Origin: Blasia pusilla
Lineage: Eukaryota > Marchantiophyta > Marchantiopsida > Blasiales
Direction of reading: 5' to 3'
Assembly (NCBI GenBank): GCA_050084515.1
Contig: CM114275.1
Location: 12,834,001-12,898,000 of the forward strand
DNA: 64,000 nt
The notes below the pieces were generated by a model, which saw only the letters and a list, made by a program, of their open reading frames with translations, did not search any database and was not told the origin of the DNA. Positions 1 through 11,300 of this stretch are shown one piece after another (within the stretch, counting starts at the first letter, position 1; each line of letters starts with the position of its first letter). Position numbers and translations under genes: made by a program.

Positions 1-890
1 TGTCTTCTAAGTCTCGTGTCAGCCCACAAGCTCACCAAATCCAGATGAGGTCATATACCAACCTAATCCCTCACTCCCTAACATAGGCAAGTCATTTAAG
101 ACTTGGGACATACTTCGTTGAGAGTCTAGGAACTTGAAATGGCGCTAGTGCGTGTGACGGTCCCAAATGCCCAATGGATCTTGAATGGCTCTCTAACTAT
201 TATTCAATATCCAAATAATGCATTAAAGATCAAGATTAGTATCCATAATTGGTCCATCTACACTTGGCTTGGTGTCAAAATCCCAATGCCAACCTCTCAA
301 TTCACCCAATGCCCTTAGTTCACCCCCATAGTTCTAAAGTTGAGGTTCATGTTCCAAAGACCCTCGGATAACCTTCCTTTGTATATAGTTCTAGATATCT
401 CCATCTCCTTCCTATATTTAGGAAAGTCCTCTTATGTCCCTCATACATAATAGCCCTTAACCAAAATATTATTCCAATAGTTTGGGGATGATTTCCAAAC
501 CTCTTCTCATGCATTTTTTAAGATTTTAGCGCCTTGGAATGAGCTTCTCAAAATATTTTTAATGCCATCTTATATATCCCAAATACAACTTGTGTTTATC
601 CGTCATGACCTCAAAAATAGACAATCCCCAAACTCTCAATCAAGTTCCAAACTAGGTTGCGATTCCCTCAACATCCAACTCTTATGGGACTTGAGAAGTG
701 TTTAAGTCCCGCTCTACTATGCCACAACTCCCTCATTTGAGACGCCCATCAAGGCTTAAGTCTCCCTTTTGCAACTCATATCTCACTTGTGACACTCAGA
801 CGTGGTTCCATCCTAATGTGAGCCCACTAGAGTTGTAATATTTAGTGCTGGTATGTGTTTTTTAATGAGGATCATGACTTAAGCGAGGAA
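1..890 (+). repeat. Decayed LTR of the local Ty3/gypsy family
   Basis: This stretch is collinear with the better-preserved LTR copies at 31333-32310 (plus) and 45975-47018 (minus). Shared landmarks in the same order are a 'caagtca...aagacttggga' block near 90-115, a 'gttccaaagaccctcgga' block near 350, and a 'gagcccactagagttgta...atgaggatca' block near 820-870. This copy is clearly more AT-rich than the other two, with many positions where they have C or G and it has T or A, as expected of old methylated repeats. Its 5' end lies outside the window, so the LTR is cut by the window edge. It codes for nothing that I can see. Confidence 0.65.
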
Positions 891-1104
891 CATGTACAAT
901 TGCACAAGCTTGATCAATTCAATGACATCATGTATTTAGAAGTTATTTGCATGGCATAAGTGGATGGAGCATAGTTGCATGGAAATGGACTTGTCCGTCT
1001 CAAACGCACATGCCTAACATCTCCCTTGTTTGGGTTTTGTTTGGTATCTCGGTGGCGCAAACTTACTGCATGTGCACCCTTGAGATGGAGATTAAATAAA
1101 CTTT

Positions 1105-1389
1105 GTGCTACATCATATAATCATTTTCAAAATTATGGATTTGGACTTCTTGGAAGTTAAGGTCGTGATGTTAAGGTGTGATTGGTACAAAACCTTGATA
1201 GAGGATTTAGTTGTCGGAAGGATCCTAATATATGATAATTGTGATTTCTTTAGAGTGAAGCAGTATTTTTCTTCCATCATTAGACAAAAACATAAACCTT
1301 TTGTATATTCTTCTTTGTGTGATAAGTGCCTATTTGTTGAGAGTCTTTCTCAGTTGGGATATATGGTCATGTGTATTCTCCACGGATAA
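1105..1389 (+). pseudogene. DUF4216-like remnant of a CACTA (En/Spm) transposon
   Basis: An open stretch of 94 residues reads LEVKVVMLRCDWYKT, then DNCDFFRVKQ, then KHKPFVYSS and KCLFVESLSQLGYMV. This order (hydrophobic-RCDWY, FxxV, PFV, then a FV-x-hydrophobic stretch) resembles the DUF4216 domain carried beside transposases in plant CACTA elements. The first Met is internal and the frame stops without a full-length protein, so this is a fragment. No transposase core (DDE) or CACTA terminal repeat was seen nearby. The call rests on motif resemblance only. A chance open frame in AT-rich repeat DNA is the alternative. Confidence 0.45.
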
Positions 1390-1439
1390 CTCTCCACGAA
1401 AACCATACCTCAAATATTCCCCAAAATTTCCATTATAAA

Positions 1440-2080
1440 AAAGTTGTTTGCTACTTCAAAAAACCCAAGTATTTCCTCCGAATACTTTTGCTATATGGTG
1501 GCAAAAATATATTTACCCTTTTGTAGAAATGGTAATGTGTTTTGTCTATAAGTGACAAAGAAATGCAAAACATTATGATCCTTATAAGGAAAACCATTAT
1601 TATATACCTACGATAACCATAAAATACATAGCATAGCTTCCACATCACAAAATGAAAAAAAAACAAAATTTACTCCAAGTACCACTACTATGTGATAGCA
1701 AATACCTATTTACTCTTTGGTACATGAGGTTGTACGCCTCAATTTACCTTTCTATAAAAGTGGTAATATGCTTTGTTCACAAGATAGCAAAAAAATCTCA
1801 TACATTATGATTCATAGAAGGAAAGTCGTTATGACGTACCTCTTATAACCCTCAATCCTACAAAATGTGGCATCGGGTCTATATCACAAACTTCAAAGGC
1901 TAATATTCATTCCATCTCTATTCCTACGGCATGGTAAGTACTAATGTGCCCTTTGATAAGGTGGTAAGTTTGACTGAAGCTTTCTCTAGAGGAGATAATC
2001 TAGTTTTTCCATAAGATAACTTACATAAAATTTTTTGTTGTTATGATTTCATAACACACCTGTGACGGCCCTACATCCAA
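1440..2080. repeat. Degenerate tandem repeat, about 240-bp period
   Basis: Three diverged units follow each other (about 1440-1665, 1680-1900, 1920-2080). Each holds the ordered landmarks 'tggtaatrtgctttgt', 'agtgacaaag/agatagcaaaa', 'cattatgat' and 'taccttataacc'. The units are too diverged for a simple-repeat call by eye and have no convincing open frame. They look like remnants of a satellite-like or LTR-internal array. Confidence 0.4.
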
Positions 2081-3560
2081 AAATCTCCAATATCGTCTCA
2101 TTCTTTTATGTTATCGTTAAAAATCCTTCAACACTATAAATTTTTTTACGGATTTCAAATCATGTATCCAAAACCTTCATGTGATTAAAATTTTTATTTT
2201 CCATATCACATTAAATTTCACATCCATTCGATAGTTCAACAATCCTCAATGGAAAAAGTATTAAATGGCATTTTAGACTATTAAGAGGAGTGACGTTTTT
2301 TTGCACATCAATTCCTTCTACAAAATGCAACAATCCACTTCCAACATTTTTCTTGATGATTTATTGATGGAATTTATGATTACATTATCACTCTAGAATC
2401 TTTGGGGGGTCATTTGGAATTTTTAGATTTTCAAACCATTTCCTCCAATTATCACTACTATATGGTGGTCAATTTATCCTCTTTTGGTTTTGGGAAACTG
2501 GTTTATATATTAACAATATCTATGATATGATAATAATAGAGTTTAGGATGTATCACGTGCCATACATACTCTCCTTTCACAACGTCTAGAATATCATAAA
2601 TATTTGACTAGATCACAATATTATAGAGAAGTATCAAAGTAAGACGTCCAACACAACATAAACAACTATATTCTTACAAGCTTCTACTTATTGTAAAGCT
2701 AAAACATGAGTATTCAAAGGCTATACAAATCCTCAAATGTATAACGTCTCAGATGCAGTGAAAGTGAGGTATGGTTATGATATTTGAGATGACGTACAAA
2801 TATTAAAAAATTATCCAGTTATGATTTATAGCTTCGTGAAGGAGAAGATACCATGGTCTTTGTGGTTAAGTTTTCAACCACAAAGAGGGGGTTAAAATTT
2901 ACCATGGTTGTGGCAATTCCCTTTGTGCAAAGGTGGTAAAATAGGGGAGGTTCATCGCCCTATCTCAAGCGATGGTAAAGGGATTGTAATTAGTAAACCA
3001 ATTCTAGTAGTATTGTAAGACTCTCCATTAATCACTGTTGCCCTAGAGCAAACCATTGATCCAAGGGCAAGTTCATAATCTCCTCACTAACTACTTCTAA
3101 ATGCAAGGGGATAACATCTTCTCCACATTTAGAAAATATACGTGGTGGGTGGTTAGCCAAATTTCTTCGCCTGGCCAAAATCCAAATTCCCAAATATGAC
3201 AATTTATTTAGCAAAAAATAGTGGGCTTTGCATATAAACATAATTTCCTCCAACAATATACTTAAATGGTCTCCTCTTGGGATGTAGTAATGGGTATCAA
3301 GGTGCTCTATGTATATGGGAGATTGATTGATGCCTATTTATGGAAACCTCATCAATATGATAGGATCAATGACTAGGGAAGCTAAATCTACCTACCAACT
3401 TCCAATTTCTTATTTGGGGCCTACTTTGTAATAACGCCTTTAGAAATAATGATGGCTTCATCCATCTTTGAAATCCTACAAATACATCTTTTATATATAT
3501 ATATATCCTTTGGAGGTTATATCCTCTAGACAAATAGGATTAGTATCATTACCATATGAT
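2081..3560. other. AT-rich repeat DNA without a recognisable gene
   Basis: The composition matches the neighbouring decayed transposon sequence. A minus-strand open frame of 74 residues (3032-3256) has no recognised motif. A short foldback with 10-bp perfect arms (CTTTGTGGTT / AACCACAAAG) and an 8-base loop lies at 2858-2885. Confidence 0.4.
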
Positions 3561-3562
3561 GT

Positions 3563-3620
3563 GGATCCCAACAATTCAACATCCGGCAATATATGTGCCG
3601 TTGTTGAATTGTTGGGATCC
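3563..3620. repeat. Foldback with 18-bp perfect arms
   Basis: The left arm begins GGATCCCAACAATTCAAC and the right arm ends with its exact reverse complement. Pairing continues imperfectly inward around a short AT-rich loop. Arms with no decay inside strongly decayed surroundings suggest a recent origin, or a structure renewed by copying. Confidence 0.75.
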
Positions 3621-6600
3621 AATACTAGTACTACATTTGCTCTATCTTGATAGTCATTCCAAGATCACGATCTAGTCCTCCATCAAAGCATCCAAGTGAT
3701 AAACTATGGGCATAATTGCCACCACATCCTTCTCCAAGACCATTTGTAAAAAAACACTTACAACTTTCACCTCGGCCTTACCCATGACTCCATAATACAC
3801 CATGACTCTTACCTTCATTCTCTCATAGTGTATCTTGGGATGGATGATGAATCACCTCTTTCGAATGTGGCCACAAAGTTGATAGACACAAGATTTCCAC
3901 TATGTGGCATCTCGTGTTCATTCCCTTGTTGTATATAATCTCTTTGGCGATTTCATCTGGAAAATCTAGCACATAAGACATAGCCAATGCTACTTCATGT
4001 ATGATGATACGGGGTTTGTCAATACTAGCTCTACATAGCCTCTCTATAATTTTGGAGATGCACCCTTTTCTTAATGTGCACGTTGCTATATCTATGGTGT
4101 AGAACCTCTTATGCATTATATACTTGGAGGCTATACTATAGCATATACTACATACGGATGAATGATATATATATTTTTCGCCATAATATAGCCTCCAAGC
4201 GTCAATCTCTATCATGTGTCTAGTTGAGGACTAGTGATAATTATCCATGAGCGACCCCTCTAAGTTGTGAAACATACCCATCCATGATAAGAAAGGGTTG
4301 TCAAACTCTTAGAAGTTTTGTAAACTCTATGGGTCATGTCCATCCTTAAACTTGACAACGAGAATCGATGGGTCCCTCTATTTATTACTATGTTGTTGTC
4401 CATGACCCATTACCACAATGTGAGAACATTTAAAGTCTTTGATGGTGTGATAGGTAACTCATTCTTTAAATTCTTTACCATGTTTAAGGATGCTGCAAAA
4501 TAGATAAAGGTAACTCTTCACTCGTAAACTCTTAATACTTCGTGCTACTCCATGTAAGTCCTTTGCCACTACTCCATGAAAGGATGTTTTGGTGACTCTC
4601 GCGCCACTCCAACATGATCAACTTTCACTCTTTTATGAACTAACTTCTAACACGATCAATAGTTAAGCCGCTATTGAAATCATATCGTGAGTTATTAATG
4701 TAGATCTATAGATGTCTATCAAAGATATAGAAGGCGTTATGTGAAAATATGCTATGTTGGTCTATATCCCCTATCCTAGCATATGTAATCAAATATTCCT
4801 CCAAGGAATGCCATATATATATATATATATATCAATCTACTATTCCATACATCAATGATTTTTAATGCATCCATATCCATCCAACACAACAACTCACATC
4901 TCCTTCATGTGGAAAAATCCTTCCAAGTGTAGGACCAAGACTAGAAAGAATAACTTGAACACAATGATGAAATTTTTTGTCACTCCTTGGTATTCAAATC
5001 GGCAAGTTATCGCGCCCTTGGCTGTAACACAAACTCTTGATAAAAAACTAGGCTTCTTAACATTGACATGGCTCAATAATCCTTGGAGCATAGCTAGTGT
5101 GATCACATACAACAAGATGCATCTACCAATATAATAGCACAAGATAGCTACAATGGTTAAAACATAACGTAAGACAATATGATATAAGAATATGCAAAAA
5201 CCTTCGCTTTTAAAAAATCCAAATCCAAAATGCTAATATGTATCCATGATCATCAATAATGCATTGTTTCCATGAGTAGCATGACATAATTTGAATCTAC
5301 TGGTATATTTGGGTTATAAGCATTGTAATACGACTGCGAGTGATTCAGTGATCATTAATCAATATTTTCCTTGATATCAAAAATTCTCCTCCAATAAAAT
5401 ACAACTTGTCCCAAAGGGATATAACAATTGATAGTATTTATGTATATATTCTTCTCATATAAAATCAGACATGTAAAAATAAAAAAATATTGAGCTCTTA
5501 TCCTTGCAAATTTTCTCTTGAGTTGGTCCATGGAGGATATAATCTCCAATCAAAAAAATCGTCAGATTTTGATAGTCAAACTTCAATAGATATTGGTCAC
5601 ATTCTATAAAAATCTTCACAGACAAAGTAAAAAAAGAAGAAGATGAGGGCCTCATGACACTCTTGAGAGCCGCTACATGAAAAAACTTGCCCATAAATTG
5701 TAGAACCGGCAATGTACAAAATTATGAACCTCTCACAACCTACAACATTATGAACCTCTCATTACAACACTTTTGCATGGTGGAGTCACCTCCCAATGAC
5801 TCTCTCATTTTCTCTTTGTAGATCGTAAAATAGTGCTTCTACAAATATTGGTTCTACCCTTAAATCTTTTCATAAAAATTCAGAAAGTAACAAGCTAAGA
5901 GCCTCCATTGCACCCTTGAGAGCCACTACATGATCCCCAACCTAAGAAATGAGTAACATATTACATAATGATCCTTTCATTTCAAAGCTTTTGGATGGCA
6001 GGGTTGCCTTTAAATGATTATCTCTAATTTTTTCCTTGTAAAAAAAAAGTTCGTACCAACAAGCTAAGAGGCTCAATCGTAATCCCAAGAGATATTGTGT
6101 GGAAAACATGGTCTTAACCTATAAAACCATGATGTACGATATATTCCTACTCTAATCCTCTCGGATGGTGAATTTTCTTGTGGATTTGCCTTTTCAAAAT
6201 CTCTAATTCTCTTTGTATAATTTAAAAATAGGAATTACATGTATATTCCATAGCTTCTATCATGTCAAACAAAAAATCATTGTTGTAGTGAGAGGCTTCG
6301 ATTACTCACAATGCACTCTCAAGGCATTTTACAGCATGACTTTGTCAGCTCATGGAAAAAGGTCCAACAAAAAAAGAAAGCACTTCCGTATTCTCTTTCC
6401 ATTAGGTATATCCTCTTTTCCTCTCTCAAGTTCTCTCCTTGATAGGATATACAAATATAACCCAAACCCAAGATGATGTGTTTTTCTTTGAGAAGTCCAC
6501 CATGCCCAAAATAGGGAATTCAGTAAAAACAATAAAAGCTCTTATGAGTAGCTCAAACCAACCCTAAACTAGGAGCGAACTACATCCCCAAGTTCCCCAC

Positions 6601-7100
6601 CTCCTTAACATTTCATCCTTAATCTATATGTGTTTGTGCATGATACTTTCCATTCCAACACAATGACAACAAGATGAGGCATGATCATGAAAATTCCATT
6701 TTTTTGAAGAAGAAATGAATCCATTCTTATCTATACTATAATGAGCAACCACACATCCACAATAAAACAAAATAGTAAGCATAAGAAGATAAAATAGCAA
6801 CATGTACTATTTTGTCCCTTGAATATTTCAAGGTCGATTTTTATATACTAAGGGTGGTAGTTATAATATTTCAATGTATCGGAGGGGAACTGGTGGGGGA
6901 GGAGGGGGAATGGTGTATTGAGGGGAAGTGGTGGGGAAGAGGGGGAGTGGTGTATTGATTGAAAGTGATGTAATGTCTAGAAGGGGAAGTGGTGGGAGAG
7001 GAGGGAGAGTGGTGTATTGATTGAAAGTGATGTATTAATTGAAGATATTTTTATCTTTGGATTTGCAGTTGTGAAGATTTTAATAGTGGGAGCGGAGCAT
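3621..7100. other. AT-rich decayed repeat region with degenerate arrays
   Basis: No intact gene is visible. A 130-residue minus-strand open frame (3823-4215) contains IEIDAWRLYY, close to EIEAWRLYYD in the gag region of the gypsy element at 45.5 kb. It may be an old gag fragment, but the rest does not align by eye. A short (AT)n tract lies at 4811-4832. Diverged units of about 220-240 bp recur between about 5575 and 6340, each with a 'gagagccrctacatg'-type block and a 'tttctctttgta' block. Other open frames here are short and unrecognised. Confidence 0.35.
6870..7040. repeat. Purine-rich tandem repeat, three units
   Basis: Three units carry 'aggggaa(c/g)tggtgggggaagagg..gagtggtgtattga'. The last two are extended by 'ttgaaagtgatgtaat/att'. 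The strand asymmetry (G+A on plus) is strong. No coding capacity is evident. The array ends about 500 bp upstream of the ATRX promoter region. Confidence 0.7.
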
Positions 7101-7319
7101 GCTTAGCACCGGTATGTTAACTAGTCTTATGAGAAAACAAGCATAATGCTCGTGCTAGATGAAGATTTCTTCTCAGCCGTTCTAGTGTGGTGAGGGAAAA
7201 GACATCCGTTAAATTTTTGGCCTGCCAATTTAGTTATTCTCTTAAATATACAAGTGTCAACGACAGAGGAGGATTGAAAGGACAAGTGTGAACATCCCCA
7301 AGGTTTTTCTAACCCCATC

Positions 7320-7500
7320 CTCTTTTTTAATTACTAGCATCGTGCCCGTGCTATGTATTGGTGAAATAAATCACCGTACGGGAAACACGTCCCTTAAACC
7401 TAACTCATATGGTTAACTATTCTATTAAACAATACGCATGTCAATGCGAGAAGAATGCAAAAAGCATACTTGTCTTCGAACCCCATCATCTTTTATTTAT
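7320..7500. repeat. Short dispersed repeat terminus ('tactagcatcgtgcccgtgctatg')
   Basis: The string at 7333-7357 resembles, in opposite orientation, the repeat ends near 39120-39150 and 55875-55905 ('cgtgcatcgcacggacacttctagtac'). Such 'tactagt...gtgcccgtgc' ends are common on dispersed plant repeats. The body of this copy is not clearly delimited. Confidence 0.4.
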
Positions 7501-7539
7501 TTAATGATATAGACATAGATTTGAGGTGCCCTTATAGAA

Positions 7540-8398
7540 AACTTCCCTCCCATGAACTTCGTGGGGAGCCGTTGATTTCGTAACCCTAAAAACATGATAG
7601 CTGGTTTCGTAACTCGGATATGTCCGGAGGACAGCACGCAAGCTTCTGTTGAAGCCACAAGCTCCGTACGACGCCCAAACGGAGCGGCGCACGGTTTACA
7701 CGCTTTCCAGTTGCTACGTCTCATGTCACTGTCCGTCATCGTCCCGGGTTCTTTCCCTAGACGCAGTACATCCACTCCCCTCCTGCGTCTTTCCAGTTCG
7801 TGCATCCATCCACTCCGCACCGGCGCCTCATTTCTCCCACTCCTTTTGTTTTGTTCACTTCCCGGCCACCGGGTTTCCCTTGGCTACCGGGTTTCTTTCC
7901 TTCCTCCAGCTCTGCGCTGCTCTGCTCGCCCGTCGCACCCCTCGTCCGCTTTTATGTCCTCTGTCAGCTTCGATCGCGCAGGAGTTCTCGTTTGTGGCCG
8001 AATTTTCTTTACGACTGAGTCACGAAATGTTGCGGAGATAGCGTTGGTCTCGCGGGACCGGAGAGTGAGTTGGACGTAAGGGATTATTTCGGTTTGCGCG
8101 GGCTGGCGATTTCGCGCATTTTGACATATTTTGAAGTGGCTCCTGATGCGGAGAGGACGGTCGTAGCATCTTGCAACTGAATGGTAATCGCGGCTGAGCG
8201 CGGGTTTGAATAGTTTCGGGTGCATTCATGAGTTCAGTTTGCGAGGGTGCGAGGACGGAGGATCGAGGGCGTCGGAGGTTTTGTAGGGGATTTATGTTTG
8301 GGCAATTGATTGTCTGGCAGGAAGATCCATCGCAGGGAAATTCAGGGGTTGAACAATGTAGGTGATTTGCTTCCTTAATTGAGAGCATCGTTCGAAGC
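7540..8398 (+). promoter_or_regulatory. Probable promoter and 5' leader of the ATRX gene
   Basis: Composition changes abruptly here from AT-rich repeats to GC-rich, pyrimidine-rich sequence, which continues to the predicted ATRX start codon at 8399. An in-frame TGA at 8363-8365 precedes that ATG, so translation cannot begin further upstream in this frame without splicing. Several overlapping open frames on both strands are typical of GC-rich leaders and show no recognisable protein. No convincing TATA box or exact transcription start can be placed. Confidence 0.5.
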
Positions 8399-11300
8399 AT
8401 GGTGGACTCTGTCCAGCAAGATCAGAAGCTAAGTGATGCCGATGAGGGGAAGGCCATTGAGCTGGCTGATGATGGATTGCCTGCTCGGGCAGAAGCCCAT
8501 TCGGCGCAGAATGTTTGTTATCCAACTGCTACAGTTAAGAATACGATCTCTCCACACGCAGTGCAAGCTGATACCAGGTAGTCCATATTTCCTTCGGGAA
8601 TTTCACCTCTCGTTTCGCTCAATTCTGCCACTGAGATGACTCGTGGATGTCCTCATGGGACTGTGATCGCTCGTAGTTGCTTAAGTGCGCGTACCGAGTT
8701 CTTTGACCATAATTTCTCAACCCCCTTCCCCATTCTTCTTCCAGAAGGGAAAGTGGAATTCAGAGAGGTGCGCGGGCGAAGCAGTGTGGTATACACAGAA
8801 CGGATAGTGGACTCATTTACAATTGCTCGTTTATATCATCCCTTTACACCATCAGTTGCAAGTTTGGATTTTCCAGGCCGTATTTATCACTACCTGTCTA
8901 TCCAATTCATCCGAGCGAGAGCTATGGGGAGCATTGCAACGACCGTGGACTTCGACTGCATGCTCTCCATTAAAACTAGTCTGAAGCCATTTGAGCTACT
9001 TGCTGATTTGACATTGGATATAATCGGATTGGGAGAAAGCAAATGAATGAACTGATTTTTTGTGCGCGGGGGACTTGAAGGTACAACTTTTGCAACTTGA
9101 AATTGAGCCAGATCATGCTAGACAAGATATCACAGTAGATTACAGCGTTATCCCTCTGGATAGAGAGGATCACTACGTCCCCACTGTCATGTCAAGAATT
9201 TGGCTTCAGCGGAGGTTACAAGGAAGTTGCCCCTGCCAGTAATTCTAGAAATCTGCTTGTTCAAGGTAGACGGGTAGTACGGAAAGGTGTAAATTTTGTT
9301 GGTTTTCATTTCTGAAATGTTTCCTACTGTTTTAGTAACCCTGGTTACGGAAGGCGTCTGCTGCTACTGTTGAAAAGCCCGTAGGAAGCGTTGCCGACTT
9401 CTTTTACCCTGTTCATCATTGTTCTTGCCCGACTTGTCCGGCTGCTTGATTCCGGGTGGTGGTTTCGTTAAAAAGCGATGAGAAGCTATTTCCTCTAGTT
9501 TCTTCCGCCAATTCAACTTACAAATATCCCGTTTACCATCCAGCGTGCCCAGTCCAAATGCAGATCTCACACCGACCCTACTTGCCACTGAGAAGCTGAT
9601 ACTATATCTCGTGTACCCTTCAAGCCGATCCCTTGGTTTGGTATGGACGTCCCAAACTCCAGCTCCTTACTCTTAGTGGTGATGGTCAGGTAAGAAACCT
9701 TGGAAGCCCAAAAAGAGGTTCTGTTTGATATACCGTTTTGTTGTTGTCGTGCAATTCTTTAGATTCAGTACCCAGGTAGATGCAAATGGACACATGGATC
9801 CCACTGTCTTCAATAGGAGTCTTGGTCCTTGCAGTGGAAGACTACACCCAAATTTTTACATCAGATTTTGGTAATAGAGATAAATTCTTGAAGCTTATCC
9901 CCTGTGTTGAGTTCACTGAAGTTGCCACCAAATATAAAAGCAACATTGTGATTTTTAAACATCCAAAGGTTCGTTACTCTCTTCCTTGGTTCTTCCAGTA
10001 GAGAGCTAATGAAATATTGAAAATATGATGGAGAGAATGAATGCATGAATAAGAAGAGGATGTCGATTGCCAAACTGCTCCCTGGTTGATGTTGGAGACA
10101 GCACTCTTTGGCGCGTTAAGCCATAATGTACTCATGGTGTTGTGCTTCAGTTTCTCCCTTTGCCGTGTGGGGACACACCTCTTGTCCAGAGAACTGAGGC
10201 AATAAGAATTCAGGTCTGAGCAAAATGGAGAGTTTCACCTCTTTATAACTTCTGACAATCTCAATTTGTTCGAATGTATGCAGTTTAAGGATGCAGGTCA
10301 CTTTGGAGAGTTCTTTTCAGCAGTCTCTGGGTGACATTGAAGGGACTCCTACTAGTCATCTGGTGAGCGAGAATGATGAAACAAGCAGGTCTGTATCAGC
10401 GACTTTATCGCCATGATATGTGGTGCCTCCTGATTTGAAAGGTTGTGTATGTCCTTTTCTTGACTTGGCACAAGTGGTGCACCAGCTTGATTTTCTTAGA
10501 TGCTGCAGCTCATGTACTCAGTCACCAGGGGAAGGTTTTGTCTTGTTCTAGGGTTATGTTCGGACTGTGCAGGATTGGATTTGTGAATGATTATGTCAAC
10601 AATCCACCTTTTGGACAGGATTGATGTTGTTCAAGCAGTGCATCCACAATCTTAAGTTCCCACTACTAAGCTTTGTCTTGGCTATCTAGAAGATCTAGCT
10701 GGCTGGTTTGTGTGTTTAGCTAACCCTGGAATCCTTGGATGTGCTATCTGTTTGTGGAAACATGTAGACATGATGACCAAAGGTCTTTAACTGAACCTCA
10801 AGAGTGCAACGAGACTCTGGACAAGGAACAGGGTTTTCAGATTGATCACCAGAAAAACTGTGATGGAAAGTCCATCATTGGGCTGTTACAACAAGAGGTG
10901 GTGGAGAATTCTATACAGTCAGAGTCTACTGTCTCGTGCGAATCAAAGTATGTGACATCTTTGATGAGTTAGACAATGCTGTAATGTGGCACCTTTTTTT
11001 TTTTTTATTAGGTGGTGGATTTTAAGTTTCTAACTTTCTAGGTATCGACACTCACAGAGAATTGGAGCAACACTCCGGTGACGACAATCAAGAGCACGGT
11101 GGGAATGAGAAGAATCACCGGCAAATTGAGGTTAATAAAATGAAAGCTTGTGATGTCACATCAGCTAGTGATTATTTCCAAGAGGAGGTAGTGGATAAGG
11201 ACTTCGCCTCAGAAAAGGTTCTCAGTAGTGAAATCAGGTATGTATGAATTCGTCTTGCTGGACGACACGCCATTACAGTAGGCTAGAATATTTGGCTGGC

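Noticed and set aside
7594-8079. 161-residue frame upstream of ATRX as a separate gene
   Set aside because: Four overlapping frames on both strands lie in a pyrimidine-rich GC block. This fits a promoter and leader better than a protein.
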